From the NCBI RefSeq assembly GCF_001667885.1, contig NZ_LZJW01000042.1:1-64000 (forward strand): a DNA stretch of 64,000 bases, in the 5' to 3' direction. A model generated the notes under the pieces. That model was given only the letters and a program-made list of their open reading frames with translations. It did no database searches and had not been told where the DNA came from. Origin of the DNA: Mycobacterium scrofulaceum (GTDB taxonomy: Bacteria > Actinomycetota > Actinomycetes > Mycobacteriales > Mycobacteriaceae). The position numbers and the translations under genes are program-made. This document shows, piece by piece, positions 36,042 through 45,427 of this stretch (within the stretch, counting starts at the first letter, position 1; every line of letters begins with the position of its first letter).

Positions 36042-36533
36042 CTATCGGTCCACGCGGGCCGTCGACAGCAACGACCGGATGGGGTCGGGAATTTCGATCG
36101 GCTTGCGGCTGGCGCGATCGACGTAGACGTGCACCCAGTGGCCCAGCGCGGTGATGGGCTGGGCCTGCCCGTCCCGCGCCGCGCGGAAGACGCCCAGCCG
36201 ATACGTCACGCTGCTGCGGCCCAGCCGGGTCACCGCGACACCCACCGTGAGGCCTTCGGGGAAGTGCAACTCCGAGAAGTACCGGCAGCCCGACTCGGCG
36301 ACGATCCCGAGTGCGGGCGTGGTGAGCGGGTCGAGGCCGGTGCTGGTGTTGATCCACGCGTTGATGGCGGTGTCGAACAACTGGTAGTACACGGCGTTGT
36401 TCAGGTGGCCGAACATGTCGTTGTCGGCCCACCTGGTTCCCACCGGCCGCAACACCGGGAAGTCGTCGCTGGTGAGCCCGTCCGGCGCCGGCGGCACCGC
36501 CGGAGCCGGCGAGACCGGAGGTTCCGCAGCCAT
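36042..36533 (-). CDS. 4HBT-family acyl-CoA thioesterase (Rv0163-like)
   Basis: A 163-residue hotdog-fold thioesterase matching Rv0163. The signature RWADNDMFGHLNNAVYYQLF (about 33-52) contains the catalytic Asp of 4-hydroxybenzoyl-CoA-type enzymes. A Pro/Ala-rich N-terminus of about 20 residues precedes it. Its ATG is only 14 bp from the divergent adhE1 start, so the two promoters must overlap each other's coding regions. Confidence 0.85.
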   Translation of the reverse strand: MAAEPPVSPAPAVPPAPDGLTSDDFPVLRPVGTRWADNDMFGHLNNAVYYQLFDTAINAWINTSTGLDPLTTPALGIVAESGCRYFSELHFPEGLTVGVAVTRLGRSSVTYRLGVFRAARDGQAQPITALGHWVHVYVDRASRKPIEIPDPIRSLLSTARVDR

Positions 36534-36547
36534 GGTTGTATTCCAGC

Positions 36548-37657
36548 ATGGTTCAGATTCGGGGGGCCGTGCTGGACCGGATCGGTCTGGCCCGCCCGTA
36601 CGCCGAGTCCCGGCCGATCCGCGTCGTCGATCTCGACTTGGATCCGCCCGGCAGCGGTGAGGTGATGATCCGCATCGAGGCGGCCGGCGTCTGCCATTCC
36701 GACCTGTCGGTGGTCGACGGCAACCGGGTGCGGCCGGTGCCGATGCTGCTCGGTCACGAGGCGGCCGGGATCGTGGAGGAGATCGGTGCCGGCGTTTCGG
36801 ATCTCGCGATCGGTCAGCGGGTCGTGCTGGTGTTCCTGCCGCGGTGCGGCCGGTGCGCGGCCTGCGCGACCGGGGGTCTGACACCGTGCGAGCCGGGCAG
36901 CGCGGCCAACGCCGCCGGGACGTTGCTCGGCGGGGACATCCGGCTCAACCAGGACGGCCACCGCGTCTACCACCACCTCGGGGTGTCGGGCTTTGCGACG
37001 CACGCGGTCGTCAACCGCGCCAGCGTGGTCCCGGTGCCACCCGACGTGCCCCCCGAGGTTGCCGCCCTGCTGGGCTGCGCGGTACTGACGGGCGGGGGCG
37101 CCGTGCTCAACGTCGGCAATCCCCAACCGGGTCAGACGGTCGCCGTCGTCGGGCTGGGCGGTGTCGGGATGGCCGCGGTGCTCACGGCGCTGACCTACGA
37201 CGGTGTGCACGTGGTCGCCGTCGACCAACTGCCGGACAAGCTGGCCGGCGCGCGTGCCCGGGGCGCGCACGAGGCGTACACGCCGCAGCAGGCCGTCGAC
37301 GCCGGCGTGAAAGCCGCGGTGGTCATCGAGGCCGTCGGCCATCCCGCGGCGCTGGAGACGGCCATCGCCCTCACCGGGCCGGGCGGCCGCACCATCACCG
37401 TCGGGCTGCCGCCGCCGGACGCACGAATCACGGTGTCGCCGTTGGGTTTTGTCGCCGAGGGCCGGTCGCTGATCGGCAGTTACCTGGGTTCGGCGGTGCC
37501 GAGCCGGGACATCCCCCGGTTCGTCGCGCTGTGGCAGTCGGGCCGGCTGCCGGTGGAGGCGCTGGTGTCCTCGTCCATCCGGCTCGACGAGATCAACGCC
37601 GCGATGGACAACCTCGCCGACGGCACCGCCGTGCGGCAACTGATCACGTTCGACTGA
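36548..37657 (+). CDS. adhE1: Zinc-dependent alcohol dehydrogenase (AdhE1-like, Rv0162c)
   Basis: A 369-residue medium-chain dehydrogenase matching Rv0162c (383). Catalytic zinc ligands are in GVCHSD (Cys about 48), GHE (His about 70) and the later Cys of LLGCAV. The structural zinc cluster is CGRCAACATGGLTPC. The NAD-binding motif is GLGGVGMAA near 205. ATG 36548 was chosen; an upstream TTG at 36536 would add four residues. Its TGA abuts the stop of the convergent enolase-superfamily gene. It marks the left border of the accessory catabolic segment. Confidence 0.9.
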   Translation: MVQIRGAVLDRIGLARPYAESRPIRVVDLDLDPPGSGEVMIRIEAAGVCHSDLSVVDGNRVRPVPMLLGHEAAGIVEEIGAGVSDLAIGQRVVLVFLPRCGRCAACATGGLTPCEPGSAANAAGTLLGGDIRLNQDGHRVYHHLGVSGFATHAVVNRASVVPVPPDVPPEVAALLGCAVLTGGGAVLNVGNPQPGQTVAVVGLGGVGMAAVLTALTYDGVHVVAVDQLPDKLAGARARGAHEAYTPQQAVDAGVKAAVVIEAVGHPAALETAIALTGPGGRTITVGLPPPDARITVSPLGFVAEGRSLIGSYLGSAVPSRDIPRFVALWQSGRLPVEALVSSSIRLDEINAAMDNLADGTAVRQLITFD

Positions 37658-38851
37658 CTACCGCGGGTGTAACGGCGCGACGGGCTCCACCGCCGCGTCC
37701 GGCAGGCGGTGTTCTTCGATGTAGTCCCAACGGATTTGGTAGCCCAGTCCGGGGGTCGACGGTATCTCGACGAACCCGTCCGAGGTGAGCGGGTCGCACG
37801 GCGCCGTCAGGTAGGGCGGCGCGGCGTCGTAGCGGGCGCCGGGCCCGAGCAGGCCGCGCTCGTAGTACTCGCAGACGTCCTCGCTGGTGGCGCCGAGCAC
37901 CTGCAGGTTACCGAAGCCGCTCATGTGCAGCTCGCACCGCACGCCGACCGCCTCGCACATCCCGGCCAGCTTCATCACGCCCGTGATGCCCCCACGCAGG
38001 ACGTCGATGCGGCTGATGTCCGAGGCGTGGCGCAGGATCCAGTCCGCCCGGGTGAAGAGGCCGCCCTCGGCGATCTCGGGAGAGCAGATCGGGATGTCGA
38101 GTTCGTCGCCGAGTCGCCGGTAGGACTCGACCCGGTACTCCGGCATCGGGTGCTCATACCAATAGAAGCCCAGCCGCTCCAGCTCGCGGCCGACCCGCAG
38201 CGCGTCCTCATAGGTGTGGTAGGTGCCCCACGGGTCGAACATCAGCACCATCTCGTCCCCCACCGCCGCCCGCACCTCACGACACACCCGGATGTCCCAG
38301 TCCACATACGACGGCCGCGGCAACGCGAACTGACCCGTCGCCGGATTCCAGTAGTGATAGGGGTGGATCTTGTAGGCGCCGTAGCCCTGACCTTTGCATT
38401 CGACGGCGTGCGCGGCGTACGCCTCGGGCGGTCCGAGATTGTTGAAACTGCTGGCGTAGGCCTTGACCCGGTCCCGGGCGCCGCCCAGCAATTTGCGGAC
38501 CGGCAGCCCGGCGGCTCGGCCCGCCAGATCCCAGAGTGCGAGATCGATGACGCTGCAGACGTTTTCGGGTAGCTTGGCCGCCCACAGTTGCCGCCATATC
38601 TCGGCCCGGTCGAGCGGGTCCTGGCCGGCCAGCAGCGGGCTAAGGAATTGGGTGATGATCGCGCGGTCCCCCGGCAGCAGGCCGTCCTGGTCCCCGTGGA
38701 AGTGGCCGCCGAAGTAGTAGCCCTCGATGCCCTCGTCGGTGGTCACCTTGGTCACGGTCTGCACCACCCGGTAGTCGGTCATCAGCTGCCCGAACGAGAT
38801 TCGGTCGACTTGTGTCTCGAACGGCACGACCTGGAGGCCGGTGATCTTCAT
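37658..38851 (-). CDS. Enolase-superfamily (mandelate racemase/muconate lactonizing type) enzyme
   Basis: A 397-residue enolase-superfamily protein. Metal ligands are visible as Asp in LMFDPWG, Glu in WYEHPMPE and Glu in CSPEIAEGG; a C-terminal His in ELHMSGFGN is a probable general base. The position of the usual KxK acid/base pair reads YKIHPYHYW, that is K-I-H, seen in some dehydratases. It likely dehydrates or isomerises a sugar acid or hydroxy acid. ATG 38851 (MKITGLQ) is the family-like start; ATG 38860 adds three residues. It is the last gene of the P450/BVMO run. Confidence 0.8.
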   Translation of the reverse strand: MKITGLQVVPFETQVDRISFGQLMTDYRVVQTVTKVTTDEGIEGYYFGGHFHGDQDGLLPGDRAIITQFLSPLLAGQDPLDRAEIWRQLWAAKLPENVCSVIDLALWDLAGRAAGLPVRKLLGGARDRVKAYASSFNNLGPPEAYAAHAVECKGQGYGAYKIHPYHYWNPATGQFALPRPSYVDWDIRVCREVRAAVGDEMVLMFDPWGTYHTYEDALRVGRELERLGFYWYEHPMPEYRVESYRRLGDELDIPICSPEIAEGGLFTRADWILRHASDISRIDVLRGGITGVMKLAGMCEAVGVRCELHMSGFGNLQVLGATSEDVCEYYERGLLGPGARYDAAPPYLTAPCDPLTSDGFVEIPSTPGLGYQIRWDYIEEHRLPDAAVEPVAPLHPR

Positions 38852-38880
38852 GGCAGACATTCTGCCGACGCTCCGGGCCC

Positions 38881-39837
38881 TCAGGGTAGAGGCGAAGGTC
38901 CCGCGCGGCTCCCGTGCAGGGCGCGTCCCAATGCGTGCCCCTGCAGCGCGAACAGGTACTCGGATGTCGGCGAATCGGGCAACAGCGAGTCGAATCCGTG
39001 GCAGGTGCCGGCGAACACGTGCAGTTCGGCCGACACCCGGGCGTGCAGCAGGTGCAGCGCGTAGTCGACCGCCTCGTCGCGGAAGGGATCGATCTCCGCG
39101 CACGTGATCAGCGCCGGGGCCAGCCCGTCGAACCGGTCCCGCCGAGCGGGCACGGCCGCGTCCGGCCTGGCCGTTCCGCCCAGGTAGTGGCCCCACATCA
39201 GGTCGGCGGCCGCACCGTCGAACGCCGGGCTGCTACGAAACTCCTTCTTGGACGGGGTGACTCGATCGTCTAGCACCGGCTGGTGCAGCAACTGGAAGAC
39301 GACCGGGGGCAGTGACCCGTCGGCCGCCGCCTGCGCCAGGCACGCGGCCAGGGCGGCGCCCGCGCTGCTGCCGGCGACGGCGAGCCGGGCGGGATCGACG
39401 CCGAGCTTGCCGGCGCCGGCCACCACCCACCTCAGCACGGCGCTCGCGTCGGCGAGCGCGGCCGGGTAGGGATGCTCCGGCGCCAGCCGGTAGCCCACGG
39501 ACACCACCGTGCAGCGGCCGCGGCGGGCCAGTTCGACGCACTGGCGGTGGTCGGTGTCCAGGTTGCCCAGGGCGAACCCGCCGGCATGGCAGTAGACCAC
39601 CACGGGTCCCGGTGTCTGCCCGCCGCGATAGATCCGCACCGGCACCGGCGACTCGGCCGGCACCGTCTCTTCGCCGATCTGGACACCGCGCGCGTCGGTC
39701 TGCTCGGCGGCGGCCCGCCGACGCTCGTTGAACGGCTCACGGGTGAGTTCGATTGAGCCGAAAGAAAAGTCGGTGCGGGTGGTCGCGATGGCCCGCAGTG
39801 CGGGGTCAAGCCGCTCGACGCCGTCCAGCTCCGTCAT
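38881..39837 (-). CDS. HSL-type alpha/beta hydrolase (esterase)
   Basis: A 318-residue hormone-sensitive-lipase family hydrolase. The oxyanion motif is CHAGGF (Ala replaces the first Gly of canonical HGGG), the nucleophile is in GSSAGA near residue 157, the acid is in EIDPFRDE and the base in GTCHGFD. It would hydrolyse esters or lactones, a natural step after a Baeyer-Villiger monooxygenase. Its ATG overlaps the BVMO stop (ATGA). Confidence 0.85.
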   Translation of the reverse strand: MTELDGVERLDPALRAIATTRTDFSFGSIELTREPFNERRRAAAEQTDARGVQIGEETVPAESPVPVRIYRGGQTPGPVVVYCHAGGFALGNLDTDHRQCVELARRGRCTVVSVGYRLAPEHPYPAALADASAVLRWVVAGAGKLGVDPARLAVAGSSAGAALAACLAQAAADGSLPPVVFQLLHQPVLDDRVTPSKKEFRSSPAFDGAAADLMWGHYLGGTARPDAAVPARRDRFDGLAPALITCAEIDPFRDEAVDYALHLLHARVSAELHVFAGTCHGFDSLLPDSPTSEYLFALQGHALGRALHGSRAGPSPLP

Positions 39838-41339
39838 CGCGTTCCGCGCTCTGACGCCGTCAATGTACCGGCCACAGAATCGGCGGTGGGCTCGAAGTGG
39901 AAGTCACCCGGTGCGAACCTGCGCGTCATGCCCCAGAAGCTGCGAGCGCTTCGCGGCCATTGCGTCACCACGCGGCCGTTCGGGGCGCGGAAGTAGTTGC
40001 TGCACTGGGTGGTCCAGACGGTGCCGACCATCCAGCGGTCGATCTTGGCGACGAAGTCCGCGAGCGCGGCGGGCCGCACCGAGATGTAGGTCTTGCCCTT
40101 GCGCCGCAGGTGTTTCAGCGCCCGCACGATGTAGCGCGCCTGCGCCTCGAGCATGAAGATCACGCTGTTCGAGCCGACATTGGTGTTCGGGCCGTACAGC
40201 ATGAAGAAGTTGGGAAAACCGGGCACGGCCATCCCCAGGTAGGCGTGCGCCCCGTCGCGCCAGGCCTCGCGCAGGGTGGTGCCGCCCTCCCCGCACACGT
40301 CCAGTTCGCCCAGATAGTCGGCGGCCGCGTAGCCGGTGGCACACACCACCACGTCGACCTCGCGTTCGGTGCCGTCCTCGGTGACCAGGGACCGCGCCCG
40401 CAGGTACCGCGCCGGGCTGGTCAACACCTCGACGTTGGGCCGGGTCAGCGCCGTGAGGTAGTCGGAGGAGAACACCAGCCGCTTACATCCCAGGGGGTGG
40501 GTCGGGGTGAGCTTGCGGCGCAATTCCTCGTCGGCGACGGTCTTTTCGAGCAGACCCAAAGCGGCCGACGTGAACTCCCGGGTCTTGTCGCTGCCGTTCT
40601 CGATCACCGATATGTTGGCTTCGCTGCGTAACCACAGCCGGGTCCGGTACAGCCTTTTGGCGCCCGGGACGTGGGCGAACGCCCAGCGCTCGCGCCGGGT
40701 GTAGTGCCGGTCGGGCTTGGGCAGGATCCAGGTCGGCGATCGCTGCACCGAATACACCTGGCCGGCCACCTTCGCCAGTTCGGGCAACAGCTGCGACGCC
40801 GTGGATCCCGTGCCGAGCACCGCGATCCGCTTGCCTTCCAGCGGGATCGAATGGTCCCACCGCGCCGAGTGCAGCACCGTTCCGGTGAACGGCTCCTGCT
40901 CCACGAGATCGGGCAGGAGCGGGCGGGTGAACAGGCCGACGGCGGAGACCACCACATCGAAGTGGTGGAGTCGGCCCTCGGCCGTGGTCAGGCACCACCG
41001 CCGGGTGTCTGCCTCCCACCGCGCGGCCCGGATGTCGGTGCGCAGCTTCAGGTGCGGGACCAGCCCGTACTTGTCGGCGCATCGCTGGAAGTACGCCAGT
41101 ATCTCGGGCTGCGCCGACCACAGCCGCGACCAGTCCGGATTCAGGTCGAACGAGTAGGAGTACAGGTGCGATTTGACGTCGCACGCCAGTCCCGGATAGG
41201 TGTTGATCCGCCAGGTGCCGCCGACGCCGTCCTCGCGGTCGAAGATGGTGAAATCCCGAAAGCCGGCCCGCGACAGTAGGATTCCGAGCGCCAGCCCCCC
41301 TGGCCCGGCGCCGATGATGCCGATCGTGGGGCCGGTCAT
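39834..41339 (-). CDS. Baeyer-Villiger-type flavin monooxygenase
   Basis: A 501-residue class B flavoprotein monooxygenase. The FAD-binding GAGPGG is at residues 9-14, the BVMO fingerprint is FTGTVLHSARWD near 150-161, and the NADPH-binding GTGSTASQ follows near 170. It converts ketones to esters or lactones using NADPH and O2, and resembles mycobacterial EthA-like and cyclohexanone-type enzymes. ATG 41339 overlaps the TGA of the SDR gene, so the frame's upstream ATG is not used. It lies between an SDR and an esterase, the expected source of its ketone and sink for its ester. Confidence 0.88.
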   Translation of the reverse strand: MTGPTIGIIGAGPGGLALGILLSRAGFRDFTIFDREDGVGGTWRINTYPGLACDVKSHLYSYSFDLNPDWSRLWSAQPEILAYFQRCADKYGLVPHLKLRTDIRAARWEADTRRWCLTTAEGRLHHFDVVVSAVGLFTRPLLPDLVEQEPFTGTVLHSARWDHSIPLEGKRIAVLGTGSTASQLLPELAKVAGQVYSVQRSPTWILPKPDRHYTRRERWAFAHVPGAKRLYRTRLWLRSEANISVIENGSDKTREFTSAALGLLEKTVADEELRRKLTPTHPLGCKRLVFSSDYLTALTRPNVEVLTSPARYLRARSLVTEDGTEREVDVVVCATGYAAADYLGELDVCGEGGTTLREAWRDGAHAYLGMAVPGFPNFFMLYGPNTNVGSNSVIFMLEAQARYIVRALKHLRRKGKTYISVRPAALADFVAKIDRWMVGTVWTTQCSNYFRAPNGRVVTQWPRSARSFWGMTRRFAPGDFHFEPTADSVAGTLTASERGTR

Positions 41340-42064
41340 CGGATCTGCACGCATTGGCCGCCGTCGACGACCAGTTCGGCGCCGGTGATGAACGACGCCG
41401 CCTCGGAGACCAGGAACGCGACCGCGTCGGCGACCTCGCGCGGCTGGCCGATCCGCCCGAAGGCCGACGACGCGGCCAGCCGCAGCTGGGTGGCGTCATC
41501 GAGCATCGGGGTCGCGATCGGCCCGGGGAACACCGCGTTGACGCGGATCCCGAAGGGGGCCAGTTCGGCGGCGGCGTTCTGGGTCAGGCCGCGCAGCGCC
41601 CACTTCGCCGAGCCGTAGGCGGCGTGGTGCGGGAAGGGGCGGATGGCGCCGGTGCTGCAAATGTTGACGATGGCGGCCTGGGTGGCCGCCCGCAGGTGTT
41701 CCAGCGTCGCGTGCATGCCCAGAAACGCGCCCAAACAGTTGACCCGCCAGGAGTTTTCGAAGTCATCGGCGGTCTCGTCGGCCAACGACGCCCGGTGCAG
41801 CACGCCAGCGTTGTTGACCAAGGTGGTCAGCGCGCCGAAGCGGTCGACCACGGCGCGCACGGCCGACCCCCACCGGGACTCCGAGGTGACGTCGAGTTCG
41901 ATCGCGATCACCCCATCGTCGCCCAATTCGCCCACCAGGCCGTTCAGCTCGTCGACGCGCCGGTCGCAGGCGGCCACCGAATAGCCGTTGGCGCGCAGCC
42001 GATTGGCGATGGCCCAGCCCTGGCCGCCGGCGGCGCCGGTGACGAGGGCAACGCGTTCATTCAT
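41336..42064 (-). CDS. Short-chain dehydrogenase/reductase
   Basis: A 242-residue classical SDR. Cofactor motif VTGAAGGQG (residues 7-15), NNAG near 83, catalytic Ser in CSTGAIR and Tyr-Lys in YGSAK (about 148-152). DRRVDEL after strand 2 suggests NAD specificity (Asp). It likely oxidises the alcohol formed by the P450. ATG 42064 overlaps the upstream TGA (ATGA). Confidence 0.87.
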   Translation of the reverse strand: MNERVALVTGAAGGQGWAIANRLRANGYSVAACDRRVDELNGLVGELGDDGVIAIELDVTSESRWGSAVRAVVDRFGALTTLVNNAGVLHRASLADETADDFENSWRVNCLGAFLGMHATLEHLRAATQAAIVNICSTGAIRPFPHHAAYGSAKWALRGLTQNAAAELAPFGIRVNAVFPGPIATPMLDDATQLRLAASSAFGRIGQPREVADAVAFLVSEAASFITGAELVVDGGQCVQIR

Positions 42065-42459
42065 GATGGTGTGACCTCGGGGGTGTCGGACAGGCCGCGC
42101 CCGGTGACGAACTGGCACCGCCGCCGCCGGAAACGCCATTGCCCGTCGGTGCGGACCATTTCGTCGTCATACAGGGCCGGCCGTAGGTGCAGGTCGCCCG
42201 CCCGGACGAACAAGACCTGCGACCGGGCCGTCGCGCTGTCGCCGTGGACGGCGATGCGGGAGACTCCGGTCAGGTGCAATCCGTGCGGGGCGTCCCTGAA
42301 CATCTTCCCGATGCCGTCGTGTCCGGCGAAGACCCGTCCGTAGACCAGGAATTCGGCGTCGGGGGTGAACAGGCCAAGGCACTCGTCGATGTCGCCCGCG
42401 TCGAGCGCGAGCGCGTAGCCGGCGAGCAGCTCGCGGATCGCTTCCGGGTCATCCGCCAT
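42061..42459 (-). CDS. SnoaL/NTF2-like protein
   Basis: A 132-residue cone-fold protein with the typical IRELLAGYALALDAGDIDECLGLF start (read in parts) and DDEMVRTDGQWRFRRRR end. Such proteins act as small hydrolases, isomerases or dehydratases in catabolic operons. It overlaps the aldolase gene by 11 bp and the SDR by four. Confidence 0.8.
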   Translation of the reverse strand: MADDPEAIRELLAGYALALDAGDIDECLGLFTPDAEFLVYGRVFAGHDGIGKMFRDAPHGLHLTGVSRIAVHGDSATARSQVLFVRAGDLHLRPALYDDEMVRTDGQWRFRRRRCQFVTGRGLSDTPEVTPS

Positions 42460-43213
42460 CGGTGGCCTCCCGCAGGTGCTCGGCGGCTCCCCGCCGCAAC
42501 GCATGCGATTCGGCCGTCAGCGTGATCATCGACAGCCCCAGCTTCGCCATGGCGCGGCCCGTCGTGCCGTCACCGGCGTGGATGCCGGTCACCAAACCGG
42601 CCGCTGTGGCCACCCGGTGGGTTTGCACGATCGCATCGAGAACGGCCGGCTGCGTGGTTGCGCCAGCCACATCGACGCCGAGGGAGAGCGCCAGATCGGC
42701 GGGCCCCACGTAGAGCCCGGCGAGCCCGTCGACGGCGCAGATCTCATCGAGGCTGGATAGCGCCGCGGCGGTCTCGATCATCGCGAACACGCTGACCCGA
42801 GATTCCAGCGCGGCGGTGTCGCGGCCCAGGCTGGCCCGCAGCGGGCCGAAGCTGCGGATACCCGCGGGCTGGTAGCGGGTGGCGGCCACCGCCGCGGCGG
42901 CCTGGTCCGCCGACTCGATCATCGCGATGACCACGGCGTCGGCGCCGGCGTCCAGCACGCGCCCGATCGGTGCCGCGTCGGCGTTGGGCAGCCGCACCAC
43001 GGTTCCGATCGGAAGGTGCTCGATCCGGCGCAGCATGCCGGCGATGTCGGCGTCGTCCAGGTAGCCGTGCTGGGCGTCGAAGCCCACGTAGTCGTAACCG
43101 GCCCTGGCGAATTCCTCGGGCCCGAGCAGGGTGGGACCGGTGATCCAGCCGCCCCATATCGGCCCACCCCGGTTCAGCGCCCGTTGCAAAACGCTCTGCG
43201 AATTGTCCGTCAC
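42449..43213 (-). CDS. HpcH/HpaI-family aldolase
   Basis: A 254-residue class II pyruvate aldolase of the HpcH/HpaI family. The segment VGFDAQHG near residue 43 holds the catalytic His, with metal ligands Glu in FAMIETAAA and Asp in GPADLALSLG. It cleaves 4-hydroxy-2-keto acids to pyruvate (or another 2-keto acid) and an aldehyde, a late step in ring catabolism. GTG 43213 overlaps the dehydrogenase TGA (GTGA). Confidence 0.85.
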   Translation of the reverse strand: MTDNSQSVLQRALNRGGPIWGGWITGPTLLGPEEFARAGYDYVGFDAQHGYLDDADIAGMLRRIEHLPIGTVVRLPNADAAPIGRVLDAGADAVVIAMIESADQAAAAVAATRYQPAGIRSFGPLRASLGRDTAALESRVSVFAMIETAAALSSLDEICAVDGLAGLYVGPADLALSLGVDVAGATTQPAVLDAIVQTHRVATAAGLVTGIHAGDGTTGRAMAKLGLSMITLTAESHALRRGAAEHLREATDGG

Positions 43214-44184
43214 GCGGGATGTCCGATCGCGATCTTGATGCGCTCGGGGACGGGGCGACAGGCCAAGTCGAAGGCGCCCTGCACGTCGTCGACGCCGAAC
43301 GTGTGCGTCAGGTAGGTGGTGAGGAGGTCGGGGTGTTCGGCGGCGAACTTGCCGGCGAGTTCGAGCATCCGCCGCCGGTCCAGTGTCACACCGGATTTCA
43401 GCGTCAGGTTCTTGCGCAGCATGGCGCGCATGTTGATGGGGTAGGCGTCGTCGTCGGCGACGCCGAAGTAGAAGACGGTGCCGCCGGGGGCGGTGGCATC
43501 GATGGCGTGGCCGAGCGTGGCGACCTGGTGACCGACGGCCTCGATGACCACGTCGGCGCGGTCGGCGGCGGCGAGCTGGCTCACCCACCGGTCGCTGGTG
43601 GCACGCACCGGGTCGTCGACCCCGAAAGCGGCTGCCGCGCTTGACCGGTCGACGGGATCGACCCCGGTGACGCGCCGGGCGCCGGCCGCCTTGGCCACGT
43701 AGGAGAACAGCAGACCGATCGACCCCTGACCGATGATCGCCACGTGCTTGCCGGCGAGATCCGGCAGCTGCTCGCAGGCGTACAGGACGCACGCGAGCGG
43801 TTGCAGGCCGACCGCCTGCGCCGGGGTCAGTGCTGGGTCGTACGGCGCGAGGCCGTCGCCGTTGCTGATTACGCGTTCCATCATGCCGTCGAACCCGGAC
43901 GCCCAGCCGACGACCCGGTCGCCGGCACGGTGCGCGGGATGCCGGCTGGCGATCACCTCACCGGCGACTTCATGGATGGGGAAGCCGTCCTTCTCGGCCG
44001 CGCTGGTCCCGTCGTCGCCCGGAATGCGCCCGCGGGCACCGCGAAAGGCGGGCAGATCGCTGCCGCACACGCCGGCGGCCATGAACCGCAGCAGGACCTC
44101 GCCGTCGGCGAGGCACTCGGGCGTCTTTTCCGGGATCGTGGTCCGCTCGAACCGGTAGGGCGCGATGATCCGGTAGGACCACAC
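43210..44184 (-). CDS. Zinc-type alcohol dehydrogenase
   Basis: A 324-residue medium-chain dehydrogenase. The catalytic zinc region is AAGVCGSD with Cys near 39 and PIHEVAGEV with the His-Glu pair; the four-Cys structural zinc lobe is absent, a known variant. The NAD motif is GQGSIGLLF near 152. GTG 44184 follows the P450 stop after one base. Likely oxidises a P450-made alcohol. Confidence 0.85.
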   Translation of the reverse strand: MWSYRIIAPYRFERTTIPEKTPECLADGEVLLRFMAAGVCGSDLPAFRGARGRIPGDDGTSAAEKDGFPIHEVAGEVIASRHPAHRAGDRVVGWASGFDGMMERVISNGDGLAPYDPALTPAQAVGLQPLACVLYACEQLPDLAGKHVAIIGQGSIGLLFSYVAKAAGARRVTGVDPVDRSSAAAAFGVDDPVRATSDRWVSQLAAADRADVVIEAVGHQVATLGHAIDATAPGGTVFYFGVADDDAYPINMRAMLRKNLTLKSGVTLDRRRMLELAGKFAAEHPDLLTTYLTHTFGVDDVQGAFDLACRPVPERIKIAIGHPA

Positions 44185-44185
44185 G

Positions 44186-45427
44186 TCAGACCTCCACCGG
44201 GATGTTGTTCCAACCCCACTGAAAACTGGAGGGCAGCCGCCTGGCGGCTTTGGCCTGAACCGCGAAGTCGGGCACCCGGCGCAGCCATTCCTGCAGCAGC
44301 ACAGCGACTTCCAACCGGGCCAGGTGGTAGCCGATGCAGAAGTGTTGCCCGCGACCGAAGGCCAGCGAGCGGCGGATGGGCCGGTCCCAGATGAAGTCGT
44401 CGGGCTCGGGATATTCCCGTTCGTCGCGGTTGGCCGAGGCGAGCAGCGTGATGACGCGCTGCCCGGGCCGGATGGTCTCGCCATGAATGGTGAAGGGCTT
44501 TCGCGCGGTTCGGGCGAACCACTGCGCCGGCGCGCAGAACCGGATCATCTCCTCGCGCGCTACGGGCACGTTGTTCTCGAGGTCGGCGCGCACCGCGGCC
44601 AGCTGGTCGGGCCGCTGGATGAGCTCCCACAACCCGTGGGCGACGATCTTGGGCACCGTCTCGGTGCCGCCGATGAAGATGCAGAGCATCTGGGTGGCGA
44701 CTTCGACGTCGTCGAGCGGGCTGCCGTCGGGCAGGCGGTAGCCGATCAGGCCGTCGACGACGGCGAGCGGCTCGCCGGACTGGTCGGCGCGGCGGCGCCG
44801 CACCGCGGGCAGCAGGTATTCGAAATAGTTGGGTCGCGCCTGGGCGGTGTCCACCCCGACACCGGCCTCGGCCAGGCTGCCCGCATTGACCGCGGCCAGC
44901 ACCTGCGGCGCGAGATCGGTTGAAATGCCCAGCAGTTCGCACACCACAGAGGCGACGACGATGCCGCCGTAGTCCTGAGTCAGGTCGAACGAACCGCGCG
45001 GCAACAGCTCGTCCAGCCGCTCATTGGCCAGCCGGCGGATGCGCGCCTCCCAGCCGGTGACCGCCCTGGGGCGCAGCGGCTGGGAGTGGGCGCGGCGGAT
45101 CTCCGCGTACAGGTCCGTGTCGAACACCGCGTGGAACGGCAGGGGATGCAACGGCGGGTCGTCGACCGGGCCGGTGTTGTGCTCGGCCAGGACGCTCGCC
45201 GCCGGCAGGGTGCCTTCCGACGCGACGAACGTGCCGTCGTTGACCTCAAGCACCTGCCAGATGTCCTCGAAGCGGGACAGCGCGTAGGTATCCCACTGCG
45301 GCATGTAGTAGACGGGATAGTGGTCGCGCAGGATTCGGTAGTAAGGCAGCGGATTCGCCATCACCTGCGCGTCGAAGGGGTCGTAGGCGAAGTCCGCGAA
45401 ACCCGGCGCCGCTGGCTGTCCCGTCAC
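44186..45427 (-). CDS. Cytochrome P450
   Basis: A 413-residue soluble bacterial P450. The I-helix oxygen-binding motif is FIGGTET, the ExxR motif is EEMIR, and the heme loop is FGRGQHFCIG with Cys364 as thiolate ligand. It is probably the entry hydroxylase of the pathway. No ferredoxin or reductase gene is seen in the window, so redox partners must come from elsewhere. GTG 45427 overlaps the upstream TGA (GTGA); the frame is open further upstream but overlaps the neighbouring gene. Confidence 0.92.
   Translation of the reverse strand: MTGQPAAPGFADFAYDPFDAQVMANPLPYYRILRDHYPVYYMPQWDTYALSRFEDIWQVLEVNDGTFVASEGTLPAASVLAEHNTGPVDDPPLHPLPFHAVFDTDLYAEIRRAHSQPLRPRAVTGWEARIRRLANERLDELLPRGSFDLTQDYGGIVVASVVCELLGISTDLAPQVLAAVNAGSLAEAGVGVDTAQARPNYFEYLLPAVRRRRADQSGEPLAVVDGLIGYRLPDGSPLDDVEVATQMLCIFIGGTETVPKIVAHGLWELIQRPDQLAAVRADLENNVPVAREEMIRFCAPAQWFARTARKPFTIHGETIRPGQRVITLLASANRDEREYPEPDDFIWDRPIRRSLAFGRGQHFCIGYHLARLEVAVLLQEWLRRVPDFAVQAKAARRLPSSFQWGWNNIPVEV

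Noticed and set aside
38852-39196. N-terminal extension of the enolase-superfamily frame
   Set aside because: It overlaps the esterase gene in another frame and lacks family similarity; MKITGLQ at 38851 fits the family start.
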